Source: Drosophila pseudoobscura
Taxonomy: Eukaryota; Arthropoda; Insecta; Diptera; Drosophilidae
Reading direction: 5' to 3'
Length of the DNA stretch: 64,000 nt
Assembly (NCBI RefSeq): GCF_009870125.1
Contig: NC_046679.1
Coordinates: forward strand, 8,246,001-8,310,000
The notes beneath the pieces were generated by a model. The model ran no database searches and had not been told where the DNA came from. It saw only the letters and a list, made by a program, of their open reading frames with translations. A program made the position numbers and the translations under genes. Every line of letters starts with the position of its first letter. Within the stretch, counting starts at the first letter, position 1. Of the stretch, positions 1 to 14,600 are shown piece after piece.

Positions 1-3000
1 CCTGGAGAGGGAGCACAGCATATGTGGCGTATGCGTAATGTGCAATTTGCTCTACAGCTGCTAGGCAAATTGCAGCCTGTTCGTTTTGCCACTCGCCGGC
101 CCCGAAAACCAATTTTATGACAGGCAACATATGCGCCGAGGTTCAGGAAATTCGATAGTCAACAAAATACAAATAGCAACAACAACAACAACACATGAGG
201 GGGGGGGGGCGCAGGGCAACGCGCTCAACAAAAATTGAAAATCAAACAAAGTTTTTGTTTTTGTTTTTGCTTTTAATAGCGTTCATTAACCGCCAGGCCA
301 AATAGACCTGGTAATTGGAGTTTCAGGCAACACAAAGGCAACAACAACAGCAACAACAACAAGGAGCAAGAAGGAGCAAAAATACAAAAAAAAAAGAAAA
401 CCATAGCATAAACAAATTAAAATTAAATATTATCAGACAGCAGCCGTTGGGTTGGCTGGTTTACCGTTGGAAAATTGCATTCAGGCGCATCCTGCGTGTC
501 CTGCACTTCCTCGAACATTCTGCCCAGGCCGGTGGCTCGTGGCATGCTCGTATTATGGCTGCCCCACCAACAACAAATAATGCAATAATACAAATAATTC
601 AATAATAATCATAATGAAAGGGCCGCCATGCCTTGTCATCGAGAGGCAGGGAGGCAGAGAGGACGCTCGGGTGGCTATTGGGTCCTGCTGCCAGGAAGAG
701 CTTAATGTACACACATAATTGAACACGCGCCGACATCGTGAGAGGACACCCCCTCCCCCTCCCCCACCCCCACTCGATGCTCGCATCCCACGCAAACGGC
801 AAAAACCGAACAGAGGAACTCACACACACACTCGCGTTCAGATTATTAAAACCCTTATGTAAAAAAGCAAAAATCAATAAAATTTACTCGCCATGGGCGG
901 AGATTCTAATAGAGATAGATGGATGGATAGACTAGTGATGGGAACTGCACAGAAACAATGAAATGGGCACAATAGAATAGAGGGAATACCTTTTGAAGGA
1001 AACCACTAAATAGCGCTTTAGTTCTCCATTTTTGGGATCATTATAAATATTTCTGACAATCAGAATCTTGAGGGTGGCCAAAGCCACTCGAAATAATAGG
1101 CCCATACCTTTCCATGATAAACGTTCTTTCAGTGTGGAGGCACCTTATTTTTGTTGCGACTCTACAACAGATAGATAGATAGAGACTAGTTGTCAACAGT
1201 TTCCATCTATATCCTGATCTGTGTAGAATTATGCCCTCAAAAGTACCTTCCTTTGGTCGTAAAAGTGCCCCAAAGCCAGGTGTTCAAAGACCTTTGATTC
1301 CCCCCATAATAATGAACCGATCGCCATGTGTTTACTTGCCATCCAGTTATCTACTGAAAGTTTTTGATGATTCGGCTTGTATTTTTTTAAAATTGTGGAT
1401 GCCACAGAATTTTTTGCAATATCTGGGAGTATGGGAAAATAAACAAATTCAGTCGCATTTTTCCAAAGGCAAGGAATGGCTATAAATCAGCTGATAGAAC
1501 GAAATCTGATAAGCTAGCATCACTGGTATCTGACTATGCCGGGCCCCGTCAAACAGGCCGGAGAATGGCATGCAAGGGCGACTCCCTCGAGTCGCCTCCA
1601 GACATGTTTGGCAGCGGAAATGGCGTGCAAAGTGAATCGGATGCGGAACGTTTAGGGAAATGTTTAGATTCAAATGCAAGAATTCCATTTGGTATTGCAC
1701 ATTCCCTTCCATCTGACCAGCCAGCCAGCCAGGCAGCCAGCCAGGCAGCCCGGCAGCAATCCATCCATACATATAGCCATCTGTCTACCTATCTATCTGT
1801 GGCACGGCATATGGAATGGCGGAGAGACGAGAAGCCTTCACACATTGCAGAGGGACCACCGCCAGTCCTGTGCGCTGGGGTACCCAATACACCAATCCCC
1901 CAATCCCCCAATCCCCCAATCCCTGGTTCGTGCTGTGCGTGGCAGTTGAATAACCTTTGACGGCGTCACTTGTGCCTCTGTGTATCTGTATCTTTCACTG
2001 CCTTTTGCCTTCAGCGTAGCTCCCTCTAGGATCACACCCACACCGGGTCTCGGCCGAAATGGAGAGAGAGAGAGGACGCACGCACTCACACTCACACTCA
2101 CACTCTCGAGATTATTATGACGCTCAGTCAGCCATTACGGTTGGCTCTCTGGCTACTTCATTACGCTGCGTGTTTGCACTCACATGTGGCAGCGGTGAAC
2201 GGGGGCGGGCCCCAGTAAGTCAGTTAATATAGCAGCTAGTTGGCTGCCGTTTTGGCCAAAAGAGGAGAAAAAACAGAGCCAGCCGGCAACAACATCAACA
2301 TATCCACAGCCCCGACAAATAGAACCCGACCGACATAAGCGCCATTCAAGCTTTTTTAGTTCACTTCAGAGCGGGAAAGAGAGAGACAGAGACAGACAGA
2401 GAGTGAGAGAGAGAAAGAGCAAGCGAGGCAATGAGGACGACAAGAACATCAACAGCAGAAATTGGATGGACGGCGAGTACTTGGCTTGGGTTTGGGAGAA
2501 GGTGTACCCCAATGAAGGGGCAAAAGCACAAGCAGGAGGTGGAACACCAGCCGGAGAAGGAGCACCAGCAGGAGCAGGAGCAGGAGCTGGAGCTGGAGGC
2601 AGGGGCAAAAAGGAGTAAAATTAACACGTGGTTAGAGGTTTACACTCGCTCTCTGCCCGATTTGGCGTTAAGCTGGCTCAGCTTTTGTATATATCTCATT
2701 ATGGGCCTTAAATGTGTGTGACTCTTGCTGTATCTATGCGGGTGTGTTTGTGTGTGTGTGTGCGCTGGCTTGTGTGTGGTATTTACGCATTTTCTGTGGC
2801 CCCCATCCGCTCCTTCCATTCGGGCCATTCGGGCCCCGGCTTGTGTCACACCGTTGAGGGCTAATGAAAAGCGGAAATGAAACTTTTGTATTAAACAAGC
2901 TGCTTGTCGTCGACGGGCGTCACTCTTTCCCCAACTCTCCTCACTCTCTTTTATCTCGCTTTTTGTACACTCTAGCAAAAAGGGTACATGGCTTATGTGT

Positions 3001-3050
3001 GGCGGTGGGCCAACAACAAAAACAACCAAATGGAAGACTTAACAGCAAAT
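1..3050. other. Gene-free stretch
   Basis: No supportable gene. Contains a CAACAA tract (331-362), a CAGCCAGC repeat (1719-1752), a CAATCCCC repeat (1893-1922), a GA-rich patch (2380-2418), a GGAGCAGGAGC repeat (2545-2605) and a TG tract (2747-2765). Confidence 0.5.
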
Positions 3051-3225
3051 CATGCACACGACATGTATATTGTTTGGCTTTTTTTTTAAATCTTTTCGGG
3101 CCTTATCTTGTGCAAGCATTCGCTTGTGCATCTGGGACGCTTATCAGCTATTCATGCACACGACATGTACATTGTTTTTAGTATGTTTCCCTATAGTTGG
3201 GCATTCGCTTCTGCCTCTCGTGTCG
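3051..3225. repeat. 102-bp tandem duplication carrying the CATGCACACGACATGTA motif
   Basis: Two copies begin at 3051 and 3153 with CATGCACACGACATGTA followed by a TTGTTT stretch. Both later contain GCATTCGCTT. The same 17-mer core recurs at 18320 and, inverted, at 36026 and (with changes) 36136. Confidence 0.7.
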
Positions 3226-5026
3226 AGCTTTAAAGAGCCCCTTCATGTGTAAGTAACGGCAGCAATCTATGATATTCTTTACTCTTGATCTGCGAATAAT
3301 TACAGCACACTAAATCAGCTTAATTTGGGCTCATGTTAAGCCCATAAGAAGAACTCCTTTGAGACTCAGAAATACCTCCCAGCCAGTAATCCCACCTTCA
3401 TTCAATTAGCATTCGCAGCGCCAACTAAATCATACACAAAGTTGTCATGGCAACAGATGCACATGGCTCTCAAAGATACCCCCTTGCCTAGGGAGAGTAT
3501 ATATGTAGATGTTGTGTTTGGGTGGGCGTGTTTGTTGTTTGTTTGCCTGTCTGCCGCGCTACAGAGGCCCCAGAACTCATTTGGCCGGCCCCTCGAAGCC
3601 TTTGCAACCACCAGCCTGCCACCACGCACCGTTTTATAATATAAAGCATCGCAGATTGCGTATACGCAGCGTGCGCCGTGCCAAATGAATGGGGAAACCA
3701 AATTGCCCGAGCTCCGTGGCTCCCCGCCAGCTTGGCCCCGTTCTCGTTCTCGCTCTCGTTTTTTTTGTGTTTGCCTTTGCTGACGGGCTGTCCTCATAAT
3801 GCGCTTGGATTAAATGAAGTCCTATTAAAATAAAGTAATTTCTTTCGCGGCTTACAACAACCTACGAGGCCCACACACTTTTTTCTTTATTCCTTTCTTT
3901 ATCATTTACCATTTTTCTTCTGTGGCAAAAGGAAAACTAAAAAAATTCTACAAGAAGCTGGAAACAATGCGATAGCTTCTCCTATTAAATGTGTAAAATA
4001 CGCTTAGTGCAACGCGAAAAAAAAAAAAAATGAGGAAAATTCTCGGGCACCCCGGCAAGAGCAAACTGTGTGTTAATGGCCAAAGAGATAGAGCCGAGGG
4101 ATCCCAGAGAGATCCGAGAGGACAAAAGGAAAGGCACAGACATGAAAAATATGAAAGAAAAGAACAAAAACTGAAATGGAAATTTTTATGCAAATAACAT
4201 TTCATTTAGCCGGCGAGCCGGGTATTTGCTTAAAAATGTGCAGAGCGAGCAAATATTATACGAAAAACTAAATAAAAATTAATTGAATTAAGCGTTGGTA
4301 CAGGGTCGCCGGGGGGGAAAACAAAGAAAGGCACAAAGGGAGGGAAACTTTTGCCAAAAAGACAGGCAGACAGATAGACAAACAGAACGGGTTCGAGTGG
4401 GAGTCCTGGCCTGGTGTTCATATTTTTGTTTGTTCCTCTTTCGTTTTGAAATCAAAATCCCAGGCATAAACTGCATGGATTGTAAAGTTTTATAAGATTT
4501 AAAAGTTGTAAATGTAAATTGGCATCGGATCATGGCACTGCACACTCCAAAGGGAAAGGAACAAAAAAAAAACCTGAAACAACAATGGGTTAATGGTAGT
4601 ACTCTACTGGGAGAGCAGGGGAGAGTACCCTGAGTAATGCAGGAACTTGAAATGCAAATGAGTTGAACTGCAAGTTGAAGAAGAACTTTCCACGCATCCC
4701 CCCTCCGCCGTCTCCTCATGAAATTTCCATTTAAAGCAACTTTCCATTCGCTGGAAAAGTTCCATTTCTTTGCACACAATTTTTAATAATTTCTTGAGAA
4801 GAACTCAATTTCTGATTCGTTAAAAGAACTTTAATTTAATTCAATTCCAGGAGCCCGCACACAGCCACAGAAGTTGTCTTGATTTCAAAACTTTTTGCAC
4901 GGTAAACTTCATAAAATAAAACAAATTATGGCAACGTCATTGCTATCTGAACAGATTGTTAGCCTTCTCTCAGAGAGAGAGAGAGAGAGCTCCTAGATTC
5001 CCCAGAGCAGGGAGGTGGCGCTGTCC

Positions 5027-5058
<32 letters not shown>

Positions 5059-7314
5059 GCTTCTGCTGCTGTTGCTTCTGTTGCAAATGACGCCATCTTG
5101 ACAGAGCACAAATGTTGCACAACCACATAAACAACAACAACAACAACAACAAGGCAGACACCACACAGCGACTGAGGCACACAGATATGAGTGCACCACA
5201 TACGACTATGCAAAAGTCTCTCCGCTCTCCCCCGCCCCGTCTGCATGCATATATGGTCAGACGCAGTGCCAGACAAATGCGCGTCAAGTTGACTGCATGT
5301 CTCGAGGCAAGTCATTCACATTCGTCATCGCTGGGGCAGACTCCGCTCTGCGGCACTCCGTCGAGCGCCAGTTGCCAAGGTGCTAAGAACAGCAGCAGCG
5401 GCAGCGGCAGCCGCAACACCCACATGGGGGCAGGTACGGCACCGCCGCAGCACTCATACCTGTAGCATGGAACGGGCACAAAACTCACACAGGCATATGT
5501 CTTCGAGCGAGCACACACGCACACACACACACACACTCAACACTTGGGATGTCTTTAGACGATAGGTTTTACGCCGATGGTTTTTGAGACGAAGTCCACG
5601 TCATTGGGGAATGTATTTGTTATTCGTACTTTTGCTATTTTGAATAGCATGTGTTTCTTTATTATTCTCTCTTTTATAAGAAAAATAATTCATTATAAAA
5701 AATGTAAAAAAAATCATGCCATAAAATAAATAGTTCATGATAAAAAATGTTTAAAAAAAAACACAGAAAAATGACTCAATCTGTATTTTTTGAATTTAAA
5801 AAAAAAGTCTAAACATTTTTTGGTTTAAGTTAAAACAGTTTTAAAGAGAAAAAATGCAAAAAATTCTTAAATTAGTCACAATGCAAAATTGTCTCAGATT
5901 TTCAGCAAAAATTGCCCTTTGAATCATTGGCCGCGAAGACCATTTCTTTTTTTGCAACGAAAATCTTTCCACAAATCAAATTTGGCTAATTAGGAGCTAA
6001 AAGTCATGCTTATTGTTTCAATAAAAATCTGTTTTATTTTGAAAAAATAAAAGGAAAAAGCGTGGCCAAAAAGTTGTAGGCCAAAGCAGCTTTTCCAGGC
6101 ACAAGACTCAAACGAATAACGTGAATCAGGCACAGCACTCACACACAAATGCAAGTTTTTACGCGCGTGTGTGTGTGTATGTAAATGACACTCTGTTGGA
6201 GTCGTTCACCGGCACAGTTTGGGGGCACCAGTGCCAGACAGCCTCATCGTCTCAGTCGCAGTCGCAGATGCAGTCCCAGATGCAGAGGCAGAGGCAGACG
6301 CAAATGCAGATGCAGTTATTAATCTAACGCATGGCCCCATACGGCATACGGCAGCAGCCTCCACACCCACTACCAGGCGTCCCCGTCCACGTCCACGGCG
6401 AGTGTGCGGCAGAGCCGCTCCATTAGTGGCGCGTATTTTGGTAGCTCCACGCCGTGTCGACTCGTGTTCGGCAAATGAGTGTATGGGGCCAATAAATCGA
6501 GGCGCACCAAAAGAAAATAACTAACTTTGGGCGTGCTTAAATTGCCGTTTAAGCAATTTTTATGAGCATAATTTATCAAAGTTACGTTAATAATTTTCGT
6601 TCAACCTCAACAAACAGAGCGAGGGAGACAGACACAGAGGCTCAGCACCAGAGTGAGAGGGAAAGAGAGACAAGACAGCGTCGTGTGGGCCGTTTTGGTG
6701 ACATAAAAAAACATAAAGTATTGCAATTTAATTTGCATAAATTGAGCAAGCAAAAGAGAGCCACTCGGTTGCTGTGGCAAGCATCCTCCCACTGCTCGTA
6801 CCCCTTCCCCTGCACACACACACACACACACATTCCCATAAAAAAATACCAGAAAAATACCATCAAAGCTAAAATAATTTCTGAGCTTACTTCTAACACT
6901 GCAACCAGCAGCAGCCACGGCCACGCCACTGACAACAACATCATCAACGAGAGAACAAAGAAAGGAGACAGCGGCAGGCCGAAGCCATAGATACCCTTTG
7001 GACAGCCAATAGAGGCAACGAATGCTGATGGAAAGTGGTACAGAAATTTGTGAATGTTCAAAAGACTTGACTCGACCAGAAACAGTTAGAAAATGGTGAT
7101 TTTTTATGATCTATGATGATCTCTGAGCGAGTCTCTCTCTCTCTCTGTCATTGATAGGCACTCGGAAACACCAAACCGAGCTTTTAGCACTGCTTCGATC
7201 CTCCCGCGAGCAAGGGCACACTCTCGCTCTCTCTCGGGTACAGCGATAACAGTAGACTGGGTAAATGAGAAGAATAATGGATACCAAAGCGAGACGGTGA
7301 GAATCTCCCTCTTC
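3226..7314. other. Gene-free stretch
   Basis: No supportable gene. Includes GA tract 4971-4989, TTG repeat 5027-5059 facing a CAA repeat 5131-5152, CA tract 5518-5534, an AT-rich block 5640-6060, a CAGATGCAG-like repeat 6256-6313 and CA tract 6812-6832. Confidence 0.5.
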
Positions 7315-7650
7315 CATTGTGGCTTAGCAATGTTATTCTTTCTCACAATAGCCATTAAGAAACCCGATCTCAAATGACCAAAAGTCCAATCACTTTCCAG
7401 CTGTTTCTCTTCATCACAGCTTCTCTCTCTCACAGTGTGGCTTAGCAATGGGGTTTTCTTGTTAAGAATTCTTCTAACAAATGACCAAGGCCTCTACAAA
7501 ATCCAGCTTCTCTCTCTCCCAGTGTGGCTTAGCAATGTGTTTGCTTGTTTTACAGCAAAGACATTAAGAATTCTTCTGCCAAATGACCAAGACCTCAACA
7601 AAATCCGTCTTATTTCTCTTTCTCTCTCTTCCAGAGTGTCTTAGCTTAAC
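7315..7650. repeat. Tandem repeat of roughly 90-118 bp, 3-4 copies
   Basis: GTGGCTTAGCAATG recurs at about 7319, 7437 and 7524, with a degenerate copy at about 7635. Between them AATGACCAARRCCT and a CTCTCTC tract recur in the same order. Confidence 0.75.
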
Positions 7651-7797
7651 CAAGACTTAGTTTTCAAGACCGACACGTACTCAAAGAGAGCGCTACACCT
7701 CTTCTTTTATCGTTTCTATCAAAATGTTGGCCCCAATTTGTAAGAATAGTCTTCTTGAGATCGAATCTTCTCACCCGGCTTTAGTAAATATTCATAC

Positions 7798-7815
7798 TAC
7801 CCTTTTTAAAGGGTA
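7798..7815. mobile_element. TACCCTTT/AAAGGGTA hairpin of a mobile element remnant
   Basis: Perfect 8-bp stem with a 2-nt loop. The matching other end may be the ATACCCTTT at 6989, which would make the element about 820 bp and would place the tandem repeat at 7315-7650 inside it. Confidence 0.35.
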
Positions 7816-10800
7816 CAACAAAGAGAAAAACAGGACAAGGGCTGAAACTGGGACCGACGAACAACAATCTAAGGAACAACAAAAAAGGGTTTCAGGGCAA
7901 TTTTGTGCCTTTGCTCATTTTGCTGGCATTAAATTTTTGCATAGCGTAGAAGGCACATAATTTGAGGCATTATGCTAAAATATGCGTTCACTCCCAGGGA
8001 ACACACACTCTCGCCGAAACGGCAGGACGAGGTCCTGTTCTGCTACCAGGGCGGATGTGGAGCCGTAGCTGGAATGGCAGCTACAGAACATTTTGCAAGA
8101 ATTTTCCCATTCCAAAGTTTTCCATTTTTTGGTGAACAATTTCATTATTAAAAATTTGTGCCTGGCTATGTCGAGTGCAGAGGCACTGATAAGCAGAAAA
8201 CGGATGCCAAAACCAAAGTTGAAATCAGAATGGGAATCCTAGGAGTCGTAGGCGTCCTGCAGGCATCCAGCCAAAGGAGTAAATTAGAAACTTCAGCTGG
8301 AAATGGCAGCGACAAGCGAAAAACCCATTTAAATCAAAACACATTCTACGAAGAGAGAGACATACTCGTTCGTACACATTATCATATTTATGTTTATTAC
8401 AACTCCTCTCAGCTTAGAAGGAGAGTTTTCTCCCACCAGGGGGGAGGAGGCTCCTCCGAAACTCATCTGCATAATTTTCTAAGCTGCTTAGAAGGCGGCT
8501 TGGCTTCTCAGCTAAATCTGTGGAGATTTAAGGACTGAAGGTTAAGTAGATTTCCTGTGGACTGGCACTGTGGCACCGTTCCCATATCATATGTAATTTA
8601 TCAAAACTGCAGCCAGGAATCCCCTCAAGACACAAACCAAAATTGACTGCAAATCAGTGCCAAGTGCCGGGCTGGTTAAATATTCGCATACGCACAGATG
8701 TAGGTGCTGCGACTCATATCTCTTCATCGGCATCATCATCTCGACAGCATCTTAATTAAGGGTCCTGTGGGAAGGGGCTTGGTGCACAATCTGCATAACA
8801 AGCATTTGCCTTGGCCCTCTCCCTGTCCCTCTCCCTGGCCCTCGTCTTGGCCATGGCAAATACGTATACGCTCTAATTGGCCCTCAGCTCGAAGTCATGA
8901 TCCTTTTGAGCAAGTGCCATATGGCCAACGGTTTGTTCTGGCAATTACGATAGTTTCGGTTTCTGCCTTTTTTGTTTTTGCTTTAATTTAGATTTGTGCA
9001 GCTCTGAATATCCTGTTTGAGGATGATGATGATTTCTGGCCGGTGGTGCAGGTGCTTAACACCCTTCTGCACAGGCGGGGCAAACTTTGCCAAAGGCAAA
9101 TACTCGAAAGGGGGAGAGAGTAGAAAGGGAAAGCCATTTTCAGCTGTTTGTTGAATTGAACTGCTGTGAATTTTGAACTGCATTGCAGTCCGTTCGAGGG
9201 TTACTTTTCCAATGGATTCCCCCAAAGGCGTTTCGCTTCATTTTTGGCAGCGTTGGCCACACGCGCACACAGACACACACACACACACAGTGCCACAAAA
9301 GGTCAATAGCCTTGCCGCACACACACAGCAGTATATGCATTTGTATGCCTGTATGGGTGGATGACATCAAAATGCAAGCGTTAACCGAAACCTATCCTAA
9401 TATATTTGAGCTTGATGCGTTACCTGACTCGAAGATGGGAGCGAGAGGGAGGGCGAGAGAGAGGGAGAGACTGCTATCCAGTCTTGAATGCACACCCCGT
9501 TCGTGTCCTTTCCGGCCCTGCCCTGCCCCGCCGCGCCCTGACGGGCATAATAATGACGCACACACATACACAGAGAGAAATGTCGGCTAAAGTTTATTGC
9601 AATGCGACATTTGAGCTTCAACACTCAATGTCTGAGGTCTGCTACCTCTGCGGTTGCTGCTGCCTCCTGCCTGCTGCCTCCTGCCTGCCGCCTCCTGCCT
9701 CCTGCCAGGGAGGCCTTGCCCAAATGGAGGGTTGCATTTGGCTGAGAGATCCGTCTGGGCGCTGCGTCAGCGAGCAAATAACAATGGTCCTTATGTATTA
9801 CATAAGCATTTCTATATACATGATGGGTGTGTGTGTGTGGCTGCGTACCCCTGGAATCCTTATGAATCCTTTTTGTGCCTGCTGCTGCGTTGTTTAACTT
9901 AATAAACGGGCTACCGACAGACAGACAGCCACACGAGTGAGAGGCAGACAGACAGATAGCGAGCCAGAGCCAGAGACAGAGCCAGCACCGGACCAAATGT
10001 AACAATCTAAAGCCGAACCATCTGTCATAGATACTCCACTGCTGTCCTTGAATATTGATTTTTTTTTTGTTCGTTTTGTGTTGTTTCTTTTTTGTTTTTG
10101 TGTATCTCTCCCTGTGGCTCTGTTCGGACCACCAGCAGCGATAATGTTGCCAATTGTTGAACAACAATGGAGTCGTCATCGATGTCGTCCTCTTGTCCTG
10201 CGCGACGGAAGGGCAGGGGGGGCAGAGGGGGGTGAGGTCTCCTCTACCTGACTATTTGCATGCGGCGAAGAGGGAGAGGGGGGGGGGGGTTCGTAAATAA
10301 TACAATATGCAAATGCAAATACAAATGCATTGACTGCCAGACGACAAGTCAAACTGAGGCAAACCGAAGCGAACCACTTTTGACGCATTAACGTCACTCT
10401 CTGGTTGCACACACACGCACACACACAGAGAGAGAGAGAGGGGTCGTATACGTAATGTGAAGTGGCAAGACCAGACTAGGCCAGGTCTCCATGGCATCCC
10501 ATCTCCTGCTGCTCCTTCAGACGGCAGCTCCTTTGGCCAACCTCCTGCCCGGCTCCGTTTCAAGACAAACAATAGCTAATAGTGCTAAAACTTACTCCCA
10601 CTCTCACTCCCACTCCCCCCCACACACACTTGGAAGTACATATTGCCTTTGTCAATATTTGCAACAGTCAGCGATGGGTCTACGACAGTGGCACTCACTA
10701 TGGCCGTGGCTGTGGCTGTGGCTGTGGCTGTGGATGTGGTTGTGCGGCTCTGCCACTCACTGCGGTTGTGGCAACTTTAGCTAACAACAGTCAAACAACA

Positions 10801-11038
10801 GGCAAACCGAAACAAGAACAACATTAGCTACCAGCCGGCAAGGCAGGCAGCCCGGCCAGCCCAGGCAGCCGGAGCACAAGCAGCTTGTCGAACAACATAT
10901 TGAACAAATGCATTTCAATAAGCCAACATCAGCGGCCATAGACGGTTGCCGTCATCGACAAAAACCAACCGCCAACCGCAGCAACAAAAGCAACAACTAC
11001 AACAACAAGAAAAACATTACATCGATAGGCAGAAATGT
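7816..11038. other. Gene-free stretch
   Basis: No supportable gene. Contains CA tract 9276-9291, GA-rich 9436-9470, CTGCCTCCTGC repeats 9657-9705, CAGACAGA repeats 9917-9957, a G-run 10278-10290 and a GTGGCT repeat 10702-10735. Confidence 0.5.
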
Positions 11039-11676
11039 TTGATACCCTTTGGCGATTGATTGTTGCCAAATTAGAAATAAATAATCGGTTTATAAATAGA
11101 AAAAAATAAGAAAAGAAATTGAATAGAATTTAATTTGATTCACTTTTGAATACGATGAAATAAATGTGGTATAAATTCATATAGGAATTATAATTAATTT
11201 TAATATAAGATAAATTTATTTTATTTATTAAAATTTATATTTTAAATATGAAATATATGTATTTTAATTATTAAAATATTTATTTTGAATTTTAAATATA
11301 TTTATTTAAATTATAGAATTTATTTCAATCAAAAATTTGCATATTAATGTCCAAATTAGAAATTTTTTGTTTAAAAAATTGTACAAAATAATGCCATAAA
11401 ATGATGCTTATAAAAATTAGCCAAACTTATAGAAAATTGATTAATTTATCGAATAACAAAACTATTTTTCTTTTAAAAATCGCAATGGAAATGCCCTTAA
11501 AACAGCAGTAAACTGAACCGGCATTAAAGTTTTAAATCTTAATACTAAATATTGTAAATATGAAAACTCCAAGGCTTTTCCCCATGGCTGTATCGTATAG
11601 TGCAACGTTTGATTGAATTCCAACTCGCATTGATCAGTGGTTTGTTGTCCTCCGATGCTACCCTTTTCAAGGGTAT
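11039..11676. mobile_element. Non-autonomous mobile element remnant, subfamily A
   Basis: Left end ATACCCTTT at 11041; right end the hairpin TACCCTTTTCAAGGGTA (11659-11675). The interior is very AT-rich (11090-11360). The block at about 11389-11515 is shared with 17850-17970 (for example TAGAAAATTGATT and TTTTAAAAATCGC). No coding capacity. The hairpin end recalls DINE-1/INE-1-like Helentron relatives, known as SGM in the obscura group; I cannot confirm that by search. Confidence 0.55.
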
Positions 11677-14600
11677 AACAACCATCAAAACAACAACCGC
11701 AAAACGCCTGACAGAATCTGGGCGGGGCAGGGTAGTGCCCATCGACAGCAGGGGGTGGGGGGGTGGCAGGGGGCAGCTGGGTGTGGAGACCAAGACTGAA
11801 GTTGAAGCTGGAGCTGAAGCTGAAGCTGGAGCCACTTCCACTTGCGTGCGCTCTGCACGCTTCAGCTTCAATTGTTTGCATTAAAATTGCACTTCAACTT
11901 CGACAAATGCAACAACAACAGGCAACAACAACAGGCAACAACAACAACAGCAGAAACATCAGTGGCAAAAACGAGGAAAGCCACAACAGAAACAAAGCTG
12001 TCGCTGCTGGCAGCAGCTGATGGAACCACAAAAACTCCTCTACCCCCCCTTTCGACCGTGGCTAAAATAGCATAACAAAAATCGTTTTGATAAAATGAAA
12101 AGAAGCGAACGAAATGAGCAGAACGACGGCAGGGGCAAAGGGCAAAGATTGCGGTTCTTTCTGTGCTGTTTTGCCGTTGCAGCTTTTAAGCAAATATGCA
12201 AATAAAAACAAGATAGAAGGATACGCGATAATCGACTATAAGATATCCAGTAAATGGCAAAAGCACAAAAAAAAAAACCAAAAAATCTACTTAGTTTCTT
12301 CTACAATTAGAAATTAGCGATCGCTAGGATTGATCATGAAGATAGTACAGTAGAACCCTGGAAACCCCCCTAAGAGTACGTGGTATTCAGATGAGTAGTT
12401 GGCAGCCAAGAGAACAGCCACAGCAACAGCCAAGAGAACAGCCACAACATCAACATATCAGCCACAGAAGCAACTCAGATACAGACAGAGAGAAAGAAAG
12501 CAAAAAGAGAGTCAAATCGGAGTGACATGATGGCTAAATGATACGGCCATCGAAAAGAGCAGAAAACTATGAACAGATCCTGAACAGAAAAAAGTGGCCT
12601 TCAGTGGCCAGAAAACGGGAAATTTCACTTCAGTTGGTAGCAGAGTGGAGTGGAGTGGAGTGGAGTTTAGCGACAGTGAAATGCTGTTGCCATCAATGAC
12701 AAATGTCAATCATATTTTTGAACAGGCAATCCTCCACCCGAGAAGCTTTGCATTTATTTGGGATGGTTTGTCAGACAAAAAGGAAAACAGACACCATCAA
12801 GCGACTGTCTGTTCAGCAAAGTAATCCGACAAACGTGGGAGGACTCGTCCAAGTACTTGTCCACGTACTCGTACTCGTACTCGTACTTGTTTATGTATCA
12901 TTTGATTAGCTTGATTGTTTGTGTTTGACAGTTATTCAACAAATTTTATCTTTATTTTTGTAGTTTTCTGTAAGAGTTCGACGAAGAAATTCAACGGAAG
13001 GCTTTCTAAAGGGATCTGAAGGAGAATAATAAATAATAAAGGAATAAAGAAGGAATAATAATAATAAATAAATAATAATAATAAAGAATAATATATAATA
13101 AAAGAATAATAAATAATAAAAGAATAAAGAAAGAATAATAAATAAATAATAACAAATAAATAATAATAATAAAGAATAATAAATAATAAAATAATAATAA
13201 ATAATAAAAATAATAAATTAATTATTTTTGTGGAAAAATAACCCAATAAAAGCTACAATATTGAGATACATTTCATCACAAAAAAAATTCTATATAGGCA
13301 TTTAACAGATAGCGAAGGGAATCTTGCAAGTGCTAAAAATGTCAAAATAAGACGGATTTTCCAAATTATTGTCCTATTATAAAGTAGCTCTTGATAGGCC
13401 CTACAATTAGTGGCTTTTTCCTTTTCGAGAAATTCGCTTAGGCCAAAAATATAAGTGGCCTTTAAATCAAACTCAAATTTCAGCAAGAAATAAGGCAGTA
13501 CATTAATGCCAATTTCCGATAAATGTGGGTCATGGATGTACCCTTAAAATAGTTTAGGTATTAGTAGTTTTTATTAAATTTAATTGAAGCTTGTATCGCA
13601 CGGGACACACAATTCTTGGCTTTCTAAAAGTACAACCGATATTAAGCAAATTTTCTTGGAATTTTTGTAGGTAGTTAAATATGTTATAGAGACTTTGACG
13701 AACAATTCTTATCAAGAATCAACATTCTTATAGGGGAAAAATAAATATACTTCTCAATCAATTCACAAAGTTCCAATTGATTGCTTCATTAGGTCTGAGG
13801 CTTTGAGATACACAGATTCTTGTGTGAGGAATTAAACCTTAAAGTAACCCAATTCAATATTTGCTGGCAATCATCTCTGACACAACCCCCTCAGCCCGTA
13901 CATATATCAATCTCCAGGACCAGGACTCTGGGCTCCTTTGTCAAACATCAAATTTCAGGCAATCCAATCCCCTATGGGCCGACCATCATCAATGTACATA
14001 CGAGTACAATGTTTATTCCACAAAACATTTTCATTATAGGATATTCTATGTAGTTGTTGCTGTTGCTGTTGTTTGGCATCTTCCAAGTGTCATTTATCTT
14101 GTTCAACTTTCAATTTTGGGGAAACTATTGACATTTGATTCGCTTCCCTTTAGATTTCCCGCCATCCAATCTGTCAACTTGAACTTCAACTGAAACTTGC
14201 AACTGCAACTGCAACTGAAAGAAGGAAGCCCATCTAGCACAAAAGCCAAAAAGGAAGTCAATGTATATACAATTTTTAAGCGCTTCATGGAGTTTTTTTT
14301 TGATACAAGAAAATGAGAACTTTTGGCCATGGCAACTTCCTTTTTCCGGCATCAAACTCCTCTTGATGCTCGACGTCTGGACCGCATTTTCCTCATCGCT
14401 CGTCTACTCATCGTCCTTGTTTTCTTTTTGTCATAGAAACGAAATGGAGGGAAACTTTACTAACTGCTTGGAAATTATGAAAAGTTTTTTCCCGCCACTC
14501 GAGCTGCAACTGAGAAGGAAGAGGAGAAGAAGCAGCAAGGACCAGGACCCGGACCCGGACCCGGACCCGGACCCGGACCAAGAGGTGGCACTGTGGAACT

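Noticed and set aside
12932..13246. 104-codon hydrophobic frame (Ile, Leu, Tyr-rich) that could look like a membrane protein
   Set aside because: Translation of the TAA/AATAAT microsatellite on the minus strand.
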